NCBI GenBank assembly: GCA_022393335.1
Contig: JAJEKB010021827.1
Location: 1,018,366 to 1,082,365, forward strand
DNA length: 64,000 nucleotides
Source of the DNA: Macrotrachela quadricornifera
Taxonomy: Eukaryota > Rotifera > Eurotatoria > Philodinida > Philodinidae
Reading direction: 5' to 3'
Made by a program: the position numbers and the translations under genes. The notes under the pieces are model-generated. The model saw nothing but the letters and a program-made list of their open reading frames with translations, was not told the DNA's origin and did not search any database. Position 1 is the stretch's first letter. Every line of letters begins with the position of its first letter. This document shows positions 50,101-62,739 of the stretch, one piece after another.

Positions 50101-53100
50101 TTAGTCCAAAAACTCGACCTTATTCAATGGGAATATCTGTAAAGAATTTTTTTTTAAATATTATTTATTCATTTCTTTTATTTATTTATTTCCAGTGTGA
50201 TGATAATGTATCGTCAGCTACAGTACAAAATGAAACACTTACGTAAGTAAAGAAAAATTCAAATTTTTCTTTTTTTTTTATCAATGTTAAAATATAGAAA
50301 AAAAAATCTTCTATTTAATAGTTCTAAACAAAATATTCGTCATGGAAAAGAAAATGTATCATTAACACCATCAAATAAAAACTTATCAAAAAGTCATCAA
50401 TTAGAATTAAATTCTTATCTATCAAAACGCCGTAATACAACTGGAAGTATATCACTTAATAAAATTGTTGATTTAAAAAATAATTTAAATGTAAATAATT
50501 TCAAATTATCAACACCAATAACAACATTTAATAGTTCAAATAATAAAATATCAACTGAAAGTAAATATGTTTTGTTTTTTTTTTCAATTAAAAATAAAAT
50601 TGAAATATTATTTTAAAGATATTTTTCAATTAATTGAAGATTCAGATCTTCTTACAACAAAACAATTAATTCAAAAAAATGAAAATATTATTAATTCGTA
50701 AATAAAAATTATTTTATTTGTATTATATATATATATTTTTTTTTCTAAAATAAAGATATAATGAATATGATTGGCATCCATTGGATATAGCTATAATGCT
50801 TAATAATATTCCAATGATACAACTTCTTATACATTATGGTGCTGAAGAAAGTTCAAAAAGTATTTTATTAATTTTTGAAATAAAAAAAAACAAAATCTTT
50901 TTTTTTATTTATTTTAAAAGTTCAACCAGAAGAATTTCGTTATCAAAATGTTTGTCAACAATTATCAATTCTCACTGAACAAAATTCTGATGAAATAATG
51001 AAAAAATCTTCATCAAATAAATTAACACCAGATGATAATCAAGTAAAAATTCTTTTTTCTTTTTTATTTATTGAAATAATAATACATTCTTTTAGTCGCG
51101 TCGTACATCACCATCATGTGATAAACAACAACGTCATCGTCGTACTAGTAAATGTCAACAACAACAACAATTAAATCAACAACGTTCATTAACATTATCT
51201 CAAATGAAAGATAATTATGAACAAGCAGGTAAAAATCACAAGATATAAAATAAATGACGTAGTTCTTTTGTTTTATTTACATCGATATTGTTAAATATAA
51301 TTAGATTCGTGACAAGTAAAAAGAAAAAATGTTCTTTCGGTGAGAAAAAAAGAAAAGAAAAATCTAGCGATAGATTATTATCGAGGTGTCAAATAAATCA
51401 GTTTGGAAATATTACTTTTTTATTCTTAAATAATAATATACATATCTGTAAAAAACAGTAGAGTAGAATGAATAAAGGAAAAAAATTTCGTTCATCTGTA
51501 TTTGTTGTTAAAACTGCTCTTCAATTTATAATAAAATCTGAAGTAAAAAATTCTGAGATTTATTATCAAAAACGTAAGTTATAAATATCTAAAATAAATA
51601 ATTGTAAGTTTCTTTTTTTAAATTTAGGTATTCCAGATGCACCAACAAATATTCGTTTAATGGTAACTGGTGCAGATAATATTACAGTAACATTTGATGA
51701 ACCACTTAGATCTAATGGAGCTATGGTTATTAAATATAAAAGTAAAATTAAATATATATAGTTTTTTTTTATTTCATTATTTTATTTTTAATTAGTTGAA
51801 TGGAGTACAAATGAAAATTTTAATGATGTTTCATTTGATATAATTAAAAATTGTTTTCTAAGAGAATATACTATTCGAAATTTACCTGTTGGACAAAAAT
51901 GTTATGTACGAGTATCAGCTGGAAATATGAAAGGTTTTGGTCAAACAGCAACTGGTAATCCACCATATTGTGTACCATCAAGTATATTTTATAAAAATAT
52001 TTTTAATAAATAAATAAATTGTTAATATATATTTAAGATTGGCGTGAATTTTCTAAAACATCACGTACAAATATATGTGATTTACGTTTTGAAGAAATTC
52101 TTAATAAAATTCTTAATGAAAGAGAAGGAAATGGAATGAATAAATCATTAGATGGAAATGGTAAGTTTGTATTTTAAATATTTGAAAATATAAAAAAAAA
52201 AGATTATTTATTTAATAAATAGAATCACCTGAAACATCAAATATGAGAAATCGTCGACGAAGTTATGGAAATTTTCGAAAAAATATTCGACAATTATTTC
52301 AACTTTATCCTCGATTAGCAAGATCAATGAAACGGTAGAAAAATTTCATTCAAGAAAAAATTCAAATTCTTATTTGTTTTTTTGTTTTTTTATTAAGTGG
52401 ACTTTATTTAGTATCAGTAATGTTAAATGGTGAACGAATATTAGTAACAAATGAAGATGTTTTACCAATGGTTGAAGTTGATGAAAATTATGGTCATAAT
52501 TTATTAACAGATTTTCAATGGTTTATGAAATTAACATTTGTTTGGGATGATTTAAAAAATTTAAGACCTGATTTAGAACGATGTTCAAGTGTAACTTCAT
52601 TTTATCTTAGAATTAAACTTGTTCAAGCAGCTATTGAACTTCAAGTAAGAAAAATATTTATATTCAATATATAATCTTATTCTCAAAAGAGAATTGAAAT
52701 CTTCGGATTAAATTCTACATTCTCTTTTTATTGTTAATAGTAGTTAGAATTAGAGGTACATGTCAAGTTGATCACATGTTGTAAAAGCTCATTCTTCTAG
52801 ATAAGCATACATTGAATCCAGACGTGATGATTTGATCATCTTCAGTTAATTAATAAAAGGAAGTAGAATTATGTCAAAAGAAGAATTTTTAGGATTAGTT
52901 AAAGGAAGTCTACACGCAATAAAATAAACCATTTAAAAACTAGGCGAAAAAATGTATGATATTCTGAAATACCATAATGGATTGTATACATCAAGAAATG
53001 CTTAAAGAATTACCTAGATGCTCAAAACTTTTTGAATTTGTTGGATGGTTTCCAAACCGAAATTCAAACTTGGGCCCCTTGATGCACCTAGATCGAATCT

Positions 53101-56082
53101 TACAAGATTCTGTCGGATTTGTGAACCCGGATGTGTCTAATTCTAGGCTATGGTTTCTTTAAAATTGAATGGGAACTGTTAAGTAAATCTAAAAAAATAC
53201 TAAACATTGCTATTTTTTGAATTTTTCGGGATTTAGAATTATTTGCTGATGGTATTTTCTTAATGATAATAATTAAACGAAAAGATTTAATTAGTTAGAA
53301 AAACGTCCTATTAATATTGAGATTTTTCTATTTTTTATTACAATTTTTGATAACATGATTTCTAGATCTTGGAATTTGTTTCCTAGAAGTTGCTAGAAAG
53401 ATTTTGGTAAATTTGTCTCACTATAATCATTTATAAAAAATTCTAATTATACTAAACTTTTTAATTAAATATATAATTTAGACATTAGAAGAAATAAATA
53501 ATCTTGGTCGTCTTCATCATACATATATTCGTGATAATGATGGAAATATTGCATTTATATTAATAAATGATTTATCTTCTGATACACGTACAAATATTTG
53601 TCCATCAAATTTAAAATGGATAACATTAACAAAATTTTTTGAAACAATGAAAGAATCATCATTATCCATAAATAATTCTTGTTTTCAACAAATAACTGAA
53701 AAACTTCCAGTAATAAAATATATTTTTCTTTTTAAAAATAAGTATTTATATATATATATCTAAAGGATATGATTGATTTTTATCATGCATCAATACGTTG
53801 TCTTGAGTCTGGTTTATATGTTGCTTATTTAAAAATGCAAAATAGTGTTGATTCAATACGTGTTATGGTTAATAAAAATATGCCAGGATCATTACCATGT
53901 ACAAAAATTCGTTCTGTAGCTAATGTATCAAGGTAATTTTTTTATTTCTTTTTTTATTGGACATTTTTTTTTGTATTTATAGAGAAGAATGGGAATGGTT
54001 ACATAAAAAAAATAATGAAAGTTCAACAGAAGATGATGATTGTTTGGATACTAGTCTTGATTTATTTAAAAATCAATTTCATAATGCAGCAAAAGAATTA
54101 TTTGTTATGCTTAGTAAATTTTTCCAGAAAAAATTAATCAGAAAATTTCTTAAAAATTTATTTTTTAGATCTTCCTGAAACACATTTTTCAAATAGTCGA
54201 ATATATGATTCACAAGTTGTTGAAATTCGTGATGATTTATCATTAATTATTTTAATGTCAACAGCTGATGAAGTTAATATACTTTCAACACCATTAGATC
54301 AATCGATTACATCATTTATTTATTTACCTGTATATATTTTTGAAGTTTGTAAGTCTTTTTATGAATATTTAAAATAATTATTGTGAATTTCTGTATGTCA
54401 TATTATATATAGTGAGTAACTTTATATAGGATGATAATTAACCATTATACATAACAAATAGAAGGAAGTAAAGAAGGAGAATACAAGTTCATATAGATAA
54501 TGAGGGAAAATCATATTGATATAATCCATTATAAATTTTAATATCTTATATCAAGTAAGAAAAATGACATCGTAAATTTCAATTAAGATACTAGAAATTT
54601 AAAGTATATATTGGCTCATAAAACTAGTTTTTGTTTTTAGTATCTCAAAAAATACAAATTTCAAATAGATTACTGCAAAAATTTATGAGGCATCTTATTT
54701 TTAAACAAGAATTAATTATATGTTTCCGTCTAGTTAATTTATGATTAGCTCATTTAGTTTTAAAACGGTGAACAATCTAATAAAATGAAGGAACTTAACG
54801 TAATAATTTTAGTGTATATGTAAATGTATCTATAAAAAAATAGATTTCAGTGACTACTAACTGCTTCACTAGTTACGATTCCATTTTTACAATGGAATTA
54901 GATCTTAGAGAAGTTATTCAGATCGAGCTTCACGAAGTCCGTATGCAGCCATAAGCGACCGTTTACGTTTATAACCGCGAGTGTTTGACCTGGGAAACGT
55001 AGACACATCTCCAACTGTTGGACACTATATAGCCCTCAATTTCAGAACGAACGGGATTCAATAAGAATAAAAAAAGCTTAAAAACATTCAAATCCATAAT
55101 ATGTCTGAACGGAGACTGGATTATCTCAAGGGGTTGAAAAAAAACAACATAGACAATTTTAACGTTTTTTAACATCATGTCTAGATTTAAAAGTTAATTG
55201 TGTATTGTTTCCATTAAAAGAATTTAATCAATTGTTAGAAACATCTTTTCATATCGTTTTTTTTTAATGCCGATATTTTATATTGAATTTCATTTTTGTA
55301 AAGTATTATTTAAAATTATCTTATATATTTTAATATTAATTTTAGTGCAACATTTAAGTAATAATTATCGTTTTATATGTCAATATAGTCGTGTATCAAT
55401 TTGTCTTGATTTTGAATTAATATGTGCACAACAAAATCAACGTGAAGCATTTTCAATAAATGAATTAGATGAAACACGTTATCGCCTTAATCATTTATTA
55501 TCTTGTCAACAAGAACTTGATGATATATGGCGTTTATCACGTTGGCTTGTTCATGTTATAAATTGTGCTAAAGATAAAACATATTCTGGTATATCACTTA
55601 AATCATTTCAATCATCAAAACAATCAACATGTTTAACATATTCATTTAATTCTGATAAATATTCGATAAATAAATCTAATAAAAATTTTATTGATATTGA
55701 AGATAATTTAATTGAACTAACATTTTATATACCATTATTAACATCAAATAATTATATTCCATTAAAATTACGAATAAATAAAATGACAAAATTAAATGAA
55801 ATTTTAGAAATTATTTTAAAACATCAACAAGAAAATTTCTTTACATTAAATTCATCATTCTATTTTATTTGGATACGTTCAAATTCACATCAATATATTA
55901 TTAAAGAAAATTTAACAGCTTATGATATTCAAAAACGTCTTTTACGTTTTGGTGGACAAATTCATTTACGTTCAAATGATTTATCTTCATTACAATTAAT
56001 TAATACAACATCATATTTACATCCAAATTTATCTAAAACTAATTCACTAGAACCTGGATCAAATCTCAGTTTAAATATATAG
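47169..56082 (+). CDS. ANKFN1: ANKFN1 / wide-awake homologue (ankyrin, FN3, RA-like)
   Basis: Nineteen exons with the first ATG at 47169: 47169-47464, 49803-49978, 50035-50138, 50196-50242, 50322-50560, 50619-50697, 50756-50859, 50921-51042, 51096-51228, 51628-51741, 51796-51981, 52038-52160, 52223-52334, 52398-52644, 53482-53709, 53766-53932, 53983-54113, 54169-54348 and 55346-56082. Phases close, giving 1174 residues. An ankyrin-like repeat (WHPLDIAIMLNNIPMIQLLI) lies near 320-350. A fibronectin III domain spans about 435-530 (PDAPTNIRL, VEWS-like IEWS, YTIRNLPVGQKCYVRVSAGN). The family-specific core follows: RGLYLVSVMLNGERILVTNE and FQWFMKLTFVWDDLK. A Ras-association-like end lies near 1030-1130 (LTFYIPLLTSNNYIPLKLRI). 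The fly homologue wide awake controls clock-dependent sleep onset. Introns of 836 and 997 bp are long here; the latter holds a CG-rich repeat. The exon 7 donor (gtattt) is the least certain junction. Confidence 0.88.
49182..49306 (+). CDS. ANKFN1: Alternative first exon of the ANKFN1-like gene
   Basis: ATG at 49182 opens 41 codons plus two bases and ends ...aatacaag|gtcagt, the same phase (2) and same Arg split codon as the exon ending at 47464. Joined to 49803 it gives a 1117-residue isoform with a different, basic N-terminus (KTKRWTSMTRFRHRCRQM). Because both exons keep frame with 49803, they look like alternative promoters or first exons, not consecutive exons. Which is used cannot be judged from sequence. 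Confidence 0.65.
54930..54996. repeat. CG-rich repeat family, copy 2 (in ANKFN1-like intron)
   Basis: Contains gaccgtttacg, aaccgcgagtg and tttgacctggg, matching the right end of the copies at 44703-44781 and 63860-63972. A left terminus was not found, so it may be a fragment. It sits in the 997 bp intron 54349-55345. Confidence 0.4.
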
Positions 56083-56984
56083 AGAATAAAAAAAAAGTGT
56101 ATTTTTTGTTTTGTTTAAACTAGCAATAAATGTCATGTGATATTATTTGAAATAAACAAGAGAAACTTCATATTAATTCATCTATTTTAATGAGTAGATA
56201 AATACTTGTCTATTTGTATATTTTTTCAATTATTATTTTGTTAAAAAATATTTTTTTTTACCGAGTTTCATCGTTTAACAAGATGTAAATATTGACAGAA
56301 TGAATTATTTATGTTATTAATTTTTAGGTTTTTTTTATATTTAAAGTTAAAGTCAAAATTATCGTACGAGATAAACAAGTATGACGAAAGAATTTTATAT
56401 TCAACAAAAATAACTACGATTAGAATTCGTCAGCTGAGAAATTAGTAATACGTGGGTGGTAGTGGGAGTGAGTCTCTACATTGATTTTGAACATCTTTAG
56501 ACAAGAGGCATTTTTTACATACGTTGAATTCCTATCACTAAATTTTAAATTTTAACATCACATCATGACTATTCTCAATAATTTGAGACGATCTTTTTCC
56601 TAAGAATAATACTTCTACCTTGAAACTATCTATATTCTCGTTAAAAATGTTAAAGTTCTGTGAAATAAATGTACTTCTTTTAATTCCTTGAGTTCCAACC
56701 ACATTTTATCTCATAGTGAATCTTTTTTTTTCATATTATCAATTAGTGGAAAAAGAAACAAATACTGGCAGAGATATGAAACATAAATGCAAAATGATAC
56801 ATCATATCTCTTCAAAGCACTAGAATTATTCTTCAAAAACAGTTTTATCATTTACAAAAGTTTAATATTTTGATAAGTGAATTATATAACTGAACGCGAT
56901 TATGGATCGAAATATAAAAATCATATGTATTTCATTTTTTTTTCTTACCATTAATGAGTTTCTATTAGGAAGATAAAATAATCA
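56083..56984. other. 3' flank of the ANKFN1-like gene
   Basis: About 900 bp: presumed 3' UTR, then AT-rich DNA with no recognisable frame. Confidence 0.35.
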
Positions 56985-57142
56985 GCAGAATTTTAAGAGA
57001 TACCAATTGCTCTTAGCAAGAACATATTGTAGACTAAATAATAAACCTACTTTGGAATTCCACCTAACGAGCTTCCTTTCAAATGTCGATTGGCTAGCAA
57101 GTTTTTCAGATCTTTCGAATATTCTTTTCGTTTGGGTGCCAT
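56985..57142 (-). pseudogene. Relic of a Tc1/mariner-type transposase (N-terminal HTH)
   Basis: On the minus strand an ATG at 57142 opens MAPKRKEYSKDLKNLLANRH, the typical start and first helix of Tc1-like transposases. It is followed by GSSLGGIPK, a stop, and then VYYLVYNM, matching the helix-turn-helix order IPxSTVYxLVxxF with stops. Nothing downstream on that strand preserves the catalytic DDE region that I can read, so only a dead 5' fragment remains. The open frames on the plus strand here are its shadow. Confidence 0.45.
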
Positions 57143-58009
57143 TGGTTGTTTTCTGTGTGAAAAAAATAACCGTTCGAAAGTCAAGGCAATATCAAACTAC
57201 TCACCTTTTGAGAATAGAAAAATAAAGAAAACAATGAATATTTATGAAAGAAGTACATTATTCGGAGTACAAGAATGCTTGCGTAAAGCATATAGTGTGG
57301 TAGGAACAAACAATGATGCTGTACATAGAGCATAACATAGAACGACAATGCGCTCTGATTTTTGTAAGGAAGAAAAGCAAGCATGATAGAGGCATATCAA
57401 TGCATTTCATAATCGTTGCACTTGATGAACATTCGTCTCATCAGCATAAAAAACATTCGATAAGATACAAATGTTATCTAAGTGTATCCAATTTGCGTCC
57501 TATTACCTTTAATGAAAAGAATATTTCTTGAGGTTTTTACTTTCTTGCATAAATCGAAGAACAATATGTAAATTGTGTTACAACGAATACCGTCATGTTG
57601 TTGTCCATTTTGAAGGGGAATAAAGATGAGTTTATCATACATTTGTATTTAATCATCAAGGTTCGATTCATATTGATTGATTTTGACAAAATCGATCGTG
57701 ATCTTATTCGTTATCTTTCGAAATAGATGTCATTTTTTTGAAGAAAAACTAGGTGTACGAACAATTTTGAGCCAAATCAAAAGACCTCATTTTTACTATT
57801 TTTAGTCTAGCACAACAAATATACACCATCACATCATCCTCACCACTTTCACATAAAGATAAATATTAGTCGACAAATTTCTCCAATCAAATTATTAATG
57901 ATAATCTAGAAAGCGAAAGCAGCTGATTTCGACTTTCTATTTCCATTTTCTAATTTTCATTCAAAACTCACTTTATTAAATTCATGAAGTCTATAGAAAA
58001 GATTATTAA
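57143..58009. other. Gene-free spacer
   Basis: About 870 bp. Overlapping open frames of 60-80 codons on both strands between 57180 and 57530 reflect lower stop density but show no motif. It could be further transposon debris upstream of the Tc1-like relic. Confidence 0.3.
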
Positions 58010-58740
58010 ATTAAATTTTAGATGTTTGTTAAACTTAATTATAATGAAAAATGTCGAAGAAATTGAAAATCTTCCTTCACTTCATTGACCACATATATTT
58101 TCTTCAATTGATTCATCAACATGAATCACTTTCACTAAATTATCACGATGGAATTGGTTAATTAAATGTTCAGAACAACTATCATATGTATTAAAGTCAC
58201 CACAAACAAATAGTTTGTATCTTGAATTAAAATATTTATGTGATTTAAATCAATATTTTAATAAAGAATATTGTGTTCCATTACTAATTTTCATAATTCA
58301 AAATAATAGAAGACATGTTAGTGGAAACTATTGATTATATAAATATATTCACGGAAAAGTTTACAATGATTATGATTGTCATAAAGATTTATTTGGTCAA
58401 AACCAAGTGATTTTATTAGAGAAGCATATATCAAAATATCATCAATTTCTTATTAGAAATTTTTCTTCTTTATAAACAAATAAAAGAATAACAACACGAT
58501 GAACATTTATTCAAAAAATTCAAAGAATCCATTGTAAGTTAAACATGAAGATGAAATATCTCTATATATTTCATTTAGTTGTTGATGAGATCATTTTATG
58601 TATTTGTGTAGATTATATATTTATTTATGGGTAATACCAACATCACAATGAACAAATTCAAGAAATCAAAGCATTAACATTTTATTATAAGCGAACTTTG
58701 TGGCATTCTGATGAACATGCTTTGAAAAAATGAGACATCA
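58010..58740 (+). pseudogene. Decayed coding region, family unknown
   Basis: Coding-like plus-strand segments are broken by stops and frame changes: about 58160-58332 (reads LIKCSEQLSYVLKSPQTNSL, then LYLELKYLCDLNQYF), about 58330-58475 (contains NDYDCHKDLFGQNQVILLEK) and about 58640-58730 (contains EIKALTFYYKRTLWHSDEH). The codon texture is that of the window's real genes, unlike spacer DNA. I do not recognise the family; an F-box/LRR-type or other expanded rotifer family is possible. Confidence 0.35.
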
Positions 58741-59149
58741 TTTGTTGTTTTACAGAAATTATTTTTTTCCTGTTATTTATTCGAAAATAGTCTATTCTTA
58801 CGTAAAACGAAGGATGAAAATAAATAACCTTTTTTGACACATCTACGGTTTTCACGTAGCAGGAGGATTTTCATGTTTCCCTCTATTGTATAGTGCATTC
58901 CTTTTTTTTTCTAACCTTTTTACCTATCATTCGATCTATATGTGTAATCAAATATCTTTTTTTCTATTTGTTTTTTATTTTGTATCATTTGAATTTATTG
59001 AGAAAACTTGTTTTTCTGTGTATATTTTCTATTTCTGAAAACTATCGATGTGAAATTGTTTTTTGTGTTAACATTTATTTCAATGAATAAAGTTCAAATA
59101 ATACAAATGAATAATTTCATAAACTAAAAGAGTCACAGATTTTTGAGGA
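58741..59149. other. Gene-free spacer
   Basis: T-rich 400 bp; the hydrophobic 65-codon frame at 58893 has no start context or motif. Confidence 0.3.
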
Positions 59150-59320
59150 GAAACAGTAACGATCGTAAATGGTCATGTATGATAAAATGGATACGATCGT
59201 TTACTGAAGAAATACCTCCGTATATAATCTGTGTATTTTTCCGTATACGCTCACGGCAATATATGGTCGTATATGAAGAGTATATAATATGTATACGAAG
59301 CTCGTAACGATCGACCTGAG
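59150..59320. repeat. CG-rich repeat family, copy 3
   Basis: Contains gtaacgatcgtaaatggtc at the left, a central gatacgatcgtttactg, and cgtaacgatcgacctgag at the right, with several gtatac/cgtat words. The right end resembles the gacctggg terminus of the other copies but is degenerate. Confidence 0.45.
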
Positions 59321-59839
59321 TTTTTAAAAATGAAATAATTTTTGTATTTTGACGTTAATCTAATTGCTTTTTTCTTTTTGAAATTAAAAAAATTGTACTT
59401 TATATTCATTGCCGTGTCCAACGTTATTATCACCATAATTCTATAAAACAATATTATAAGACAACTAAATCATGATAAACGGTAAGTACATAAGTTTAAC
59501 AGAAATAATTTGTGACAAAATCAAAGTTCTTATTGACTCGATAAGTATTTGGTTAATTTATAGTGATTCATTTACCTAATTAATTTGCAATGATAATCTA
59601 TTATATTATTAGAACAATAAAGTGTAAGCAGAGTGAACGGTATACAAAAACTAATATTCAAAGATAAGAGTTTTTATTTATGAATAGATGCAATGGATTA
59701 TATAAATATATGAAATTTTTACCTTAAATATTTATTTATCAGCAGGCGTTAACTCTGTTTGATATTTCTTATTGGCTTTTGTTTTTTTATACTATTATTT
59801 TGCATCGTTCAACGATTGTACTGTCATATCATTTGTAAC
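59321..59839. other. Gene-free spacer
   Basis: About 520 bp of AT-rich DNA with nothing recognisable. Confidence 0.3.
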
Positions 59840-59995
59840 TTATTCTGCATCAATAAGTGCAGTACATGAACGAAAGTACTTCATACTTTGAACAAGATAA
59901 TTGATTTCTTCCTCTGTTTTTTCTAAAAAATAAGTTCAAATAATCATTGCTGGACAAAATTCTAATAGATTACTTTCAAGTATACCTTTGAAATA
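59840..59995 (-). pseudogene. C-terminal fragment resembling a class V (PLP) aminotransferase
   Basis: Minus strand: NLLEFCPAMII, a TGA, then TYFLEKTEEEINYLVQSMKY and a natural stop at 59842-59840. The pattern 'KTEEEIxYLVxxM' close to the C-terminus is typical of fold-type I, class V aminotransferases (NifS/isopenicillin epimerase-like), where an Arg often precedes the last strand; the TGA could be a CGA-to-TGA change. An alternative is a last exon starting after ttttttag at about 59923. No upstream part was found, so this is a fragment. Confidence 0.3.
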
Positions 59996-60237
59996 GGTAT
60001 CTGATTAGTAGTATGAGTTATTGAAAGATATTGTTTGTAATTTAGTTTAAGATTTAAAATATAGGTTTTCCCCAACAATTCGATAGTACTCTAATTAATA
60101 CCGTATCCCAAGTATATGTAGCTAATATTAGCTTATTTTAACTTCTTCAGGTGATTATATGTGGAAGAAAAATTGGGCTGATTTCATCTCAATCGCTCGC
60201 AACCAAAATTATATTCCAAACTTCAACTACACAATAT

Positions 60238-60640
60238 TCAATCCAATATTATAGTAGAAGAAATGAAATTTATGTATTTTACCTTACTTTGATTATTTTG
60301 TGTTTGAACAACATTAACCATAAACCAACATTTATTAGTTTTTATTTCAATGGCTAGAACGCCAATTATTTCATCATCTATTCTAAAGCTTGTAACGTTT
60401 TGAATGATGTATATGGTATGACTTTCTTCTCCCAAATTTCGACTGACAAGTAAATCAGTATTACATTCATCATCCGCTGGACAGTCAGTACCAAGATTGA
60501 AACACGCATCACAATATTTAATGTTTTTCAATACCACTTCGTCATAAGATGATTCATCTATATCACCAACGTGGTTTTGAAATTGATTACAATCTTTATA
60601 GTTACTCACTCCACCAAATATCCAAACACTTCTATAAATA
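60238..60640 (-). pseudogene. Cys-containing ectodomain-like exon, fragment of a broken gene
   Basis: Minus-strand frame open from an acceptor-like site (tttatag at about 60634) to 60238. It reads VWIFGGVSNYKDCNQF, then KNIKYCDACFNLGTDCPADD and EESHTIYIIQNVTSFRID. Five cysteines in a compact block and an N-x-T site suggest a secreted or extracellular domain. Right of it the frame runs into the palindrome at 60688-61114, so the true upstream exon is missing or lies beyond it (see 61985-62305). Family not recognised. Confidence 0.4.
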
Positions 60641-60687
60641 TAACAATTTACTTCAGTGAGTTTTTTTATAAGAATTTTTCTTCGCAT

Positions 60688-61114
60688 CAACTGATTCGAA
60701 ACTTTTAATCTCATGCGAGTGGATAAAAGTTCTATCGTTTGGAAAACAATCATAATCGGAGATTTTATCATGAAATTTCACGAGTATGCTTATTCAAATT
60801 CTCCACAAACAATTCGAAAAAAAGATTCTCTAGGAAGAATCATAGCAACATCTCTCTATCTTTTCGATGCATATACATGCGTATATATGTATACGTATAC
60901 ATATATACGCATGTATGTACATCGAAAAGATAGAAAGAGAGAGAGAAAAAAACGATGTCGCTGTGGTTCTTATTAGAGAATCTTTTCTGAATTTTGATGA
61001 AGAATTTGAACAAACATATCCGTGAAATTTCATGATAAAACTCCGATTTTGATAATCTTTCGTATGATAAAATTTTTATCAACTCGCACAAGATTAAAAA
61101 TCTTGAATCAATTG
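60688..61114. repeat. 427 bp imperfect palindrome with no spacer
   Basis: The two halves meet at gtatac|gtatac (axis 60894/60895) and pair over about 210 bp each. On the left, taatctcatgcgag and ttttatcatgaaatttcac; on the right, the mirror gtgaaatttcatgataaaa and ctcgcacaagatta. Both halves therefore encode the same short peptide motif on opposite strands (MKFHEYAYSNS and MKFHGYVCSNS). The arms have diverged by point changes and an insertion of a gagaga tract. It fits a fold-back element or an inverted duplication. Confidence 0.75.
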
Positions 61115-61984
61115 ATATAACTTATTTTGTATTCTGTACAATCTGCAAGAAAAAGAAAATTTGCGTTCGAAATAACGGTAAAAGTATTTGAAGGATACAA
61201 TTTAGATACATATATTAATTTTTTACTTTTTAAATAAAGAGAAAGATGAATATAAATAGAAATAAAATAAAAATTATTTTTCTAAATAGAAATATTCAAT
61301 TAATGAAGGAAATATGAGATAAAATAATCCTTAATTCTATCAATACGTTTAGTATATTCACATTATCGTATCAATTCATATCCATTGTACTTTAACTGAC
61401 AAAAGGCTACTTTTACTTTTCTAAAAACTGACTATGTTTGACTCTTCGCACATCTGTTAGTAAAATCTTTTCATGTTTATTTTTGAAAGACATGTTTCAT
61501 GCTATATTTGCATGAACATCGAAGGATCAATTAACAACTCTACTATTTACATATGTGTCGTCAGGCATCATTTGATGTCACTCTAATATTGATTATTTTC
61601 TTCAAATAGATTCGATTAAAGAAAATAAATGTTAGGAACGACGTCTTTTTGAAATTTTTATTTCGTGTTGTCTTTCTATTTTCATTCTTTCTTCTTATCT
61701 CTTCTGATGTTATATAAAAAGATGTGTATTACTATTATAAAAGTAACTACTTCTTAATAAGAATAAAAGAAAGGTCAACATATAAGTAAATCGAACTCTA
61801 AATGCGCTTATACATACAACCTATTATATATAATATCTAACAATAAATCACTCATGTTATTTATTTTTGTAAATATTATATTTATTAAACTTACGTTATG
61901 CTTGATGTTGGTAATACATCAGACATGTTGAGCAGCATTTTGAAAACATAAACGAACAGTTGCTAAATTGATTGAGGGTGGATG
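61115..61984. other. Gene-free spacer
   Basis: About 870 bp AT-rich. At about 61891-61963 (minus) there is an exon-like piece (acceptor caatttag, donor gtaagt) that could belong to the broken gene to its right. Confidence 0.3.
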
Positions 61985-62305
61985 CTACACAGAACTTCGA
62001 TGTTCCATAAATATATCTTGATTATTATCTAACAGAACAGCGAAGTCAATGTATGGACCAAGAAGTGTTGTTGCTAAATAATCAATTCTTGAACTAAAAT
62101 GATCCAAATCAATATCGCTTATTGAATTAGCTGACACATTTTCTTTTTTGTTTATATCCTTTGATAAAAGCTCTATATTTGTGGCGATAGAAATGAGAAG
62201 AAGAATGATAAGCGTATACACATGTACATATACCCAAGTTGAAAACGCATGGTCGTAAACCGTCGTATACAACAAATTACGACGAAAAACAATTGTCGTA
62301 TACAA
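61985..62305 (-). pseudogene. N-terminal membrane-anchored fragment of a broken gene
   Basis: The minus-strand frame has a hydrophobic segment VYTLIILLLISIATNIELL (signal anchor), then a soluble stretch with SDIDLDHFSSRIDYLATTLL and YIDFAVLLDNNQDIFMEH. It ends in a TAG, after which the same frame continues coding-like (INLATVRLCFQNAAQHV) to a second stop. The 5' part, upstream of the hydrophobic segment, is derived from the CG-rich repeat at 62225-62335, so the original start has been replaced. It may be the first exon of the gene whose later exon is at 60238-60640. Confidence 0.35.
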
Positions 62306-62335
62306 TTAATGTATACAATCGTGGATAAGTTGTAA
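62225..62335. repeat. CG-rich repeat family, copy 4 (inverted)
   Basis: Reads tacccaagttg at its left end, then tggtcgtaaaccgtcgtatac and several acgac words. It is an imperfect reverse complement of 63860-63972, so the two copies face each other across 1.5 kb. Confidence 0.55.
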
Positions 62336-62672
62336 AATAAAATCATTTATCTGCTTTACTGTATTGTTTATTGCCTTTAACTAAGAATTCAATAGAGTGT
62401 AGAATTTGAAATGCAGCATTTTTTGAACTGTAATTCATCCCATTATTTCGAATTATACATCGAACAGTATATGTTTATGTACTTGAAGAAATTTTACTTT
62501 TGTATTTCCATACAATTTATTACAGTTAAGCAAAATGGACACTTTTCTTTCAATAGTTTCTTTTTATTTATCTTTACACTTCGCTAGAATAAAACAAGAA
62601 ATAAATATTACTTTATTTAAACAAATTTGCTTTTATTTTAAGTCATAAAGAATGATACAAAATAAAAGATAG

Positions 62673-62710
62673 GAATTTTTTAATTTTTAATTTTTAATTT
62701 TTAATTTTTA
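62673..62710 (+). repeat. Heptanucleotide tandem repeat (aattttt)n
   Basis: About five uninterrupted copies of a 7 bp unit at 62673-62710. Confidence 0.8.
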
Positions 62711-62739
62711 GTTTATTAAACACAATAAAACAAGAGTAA

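Noticed and set aside
52977..53162. 61-codon frame in the 836 bp ANKFN1-like intron
   Set aside because: Joining 52644 to 53482 keeps phase and family similarity; this frame has no matching splice sites and may be a repeat fragment.
60713..61091. Overlapping 64-87-codon frames on both strands
   Set aside because: They are mirror images created by the palindrome; no independent support for a gene.
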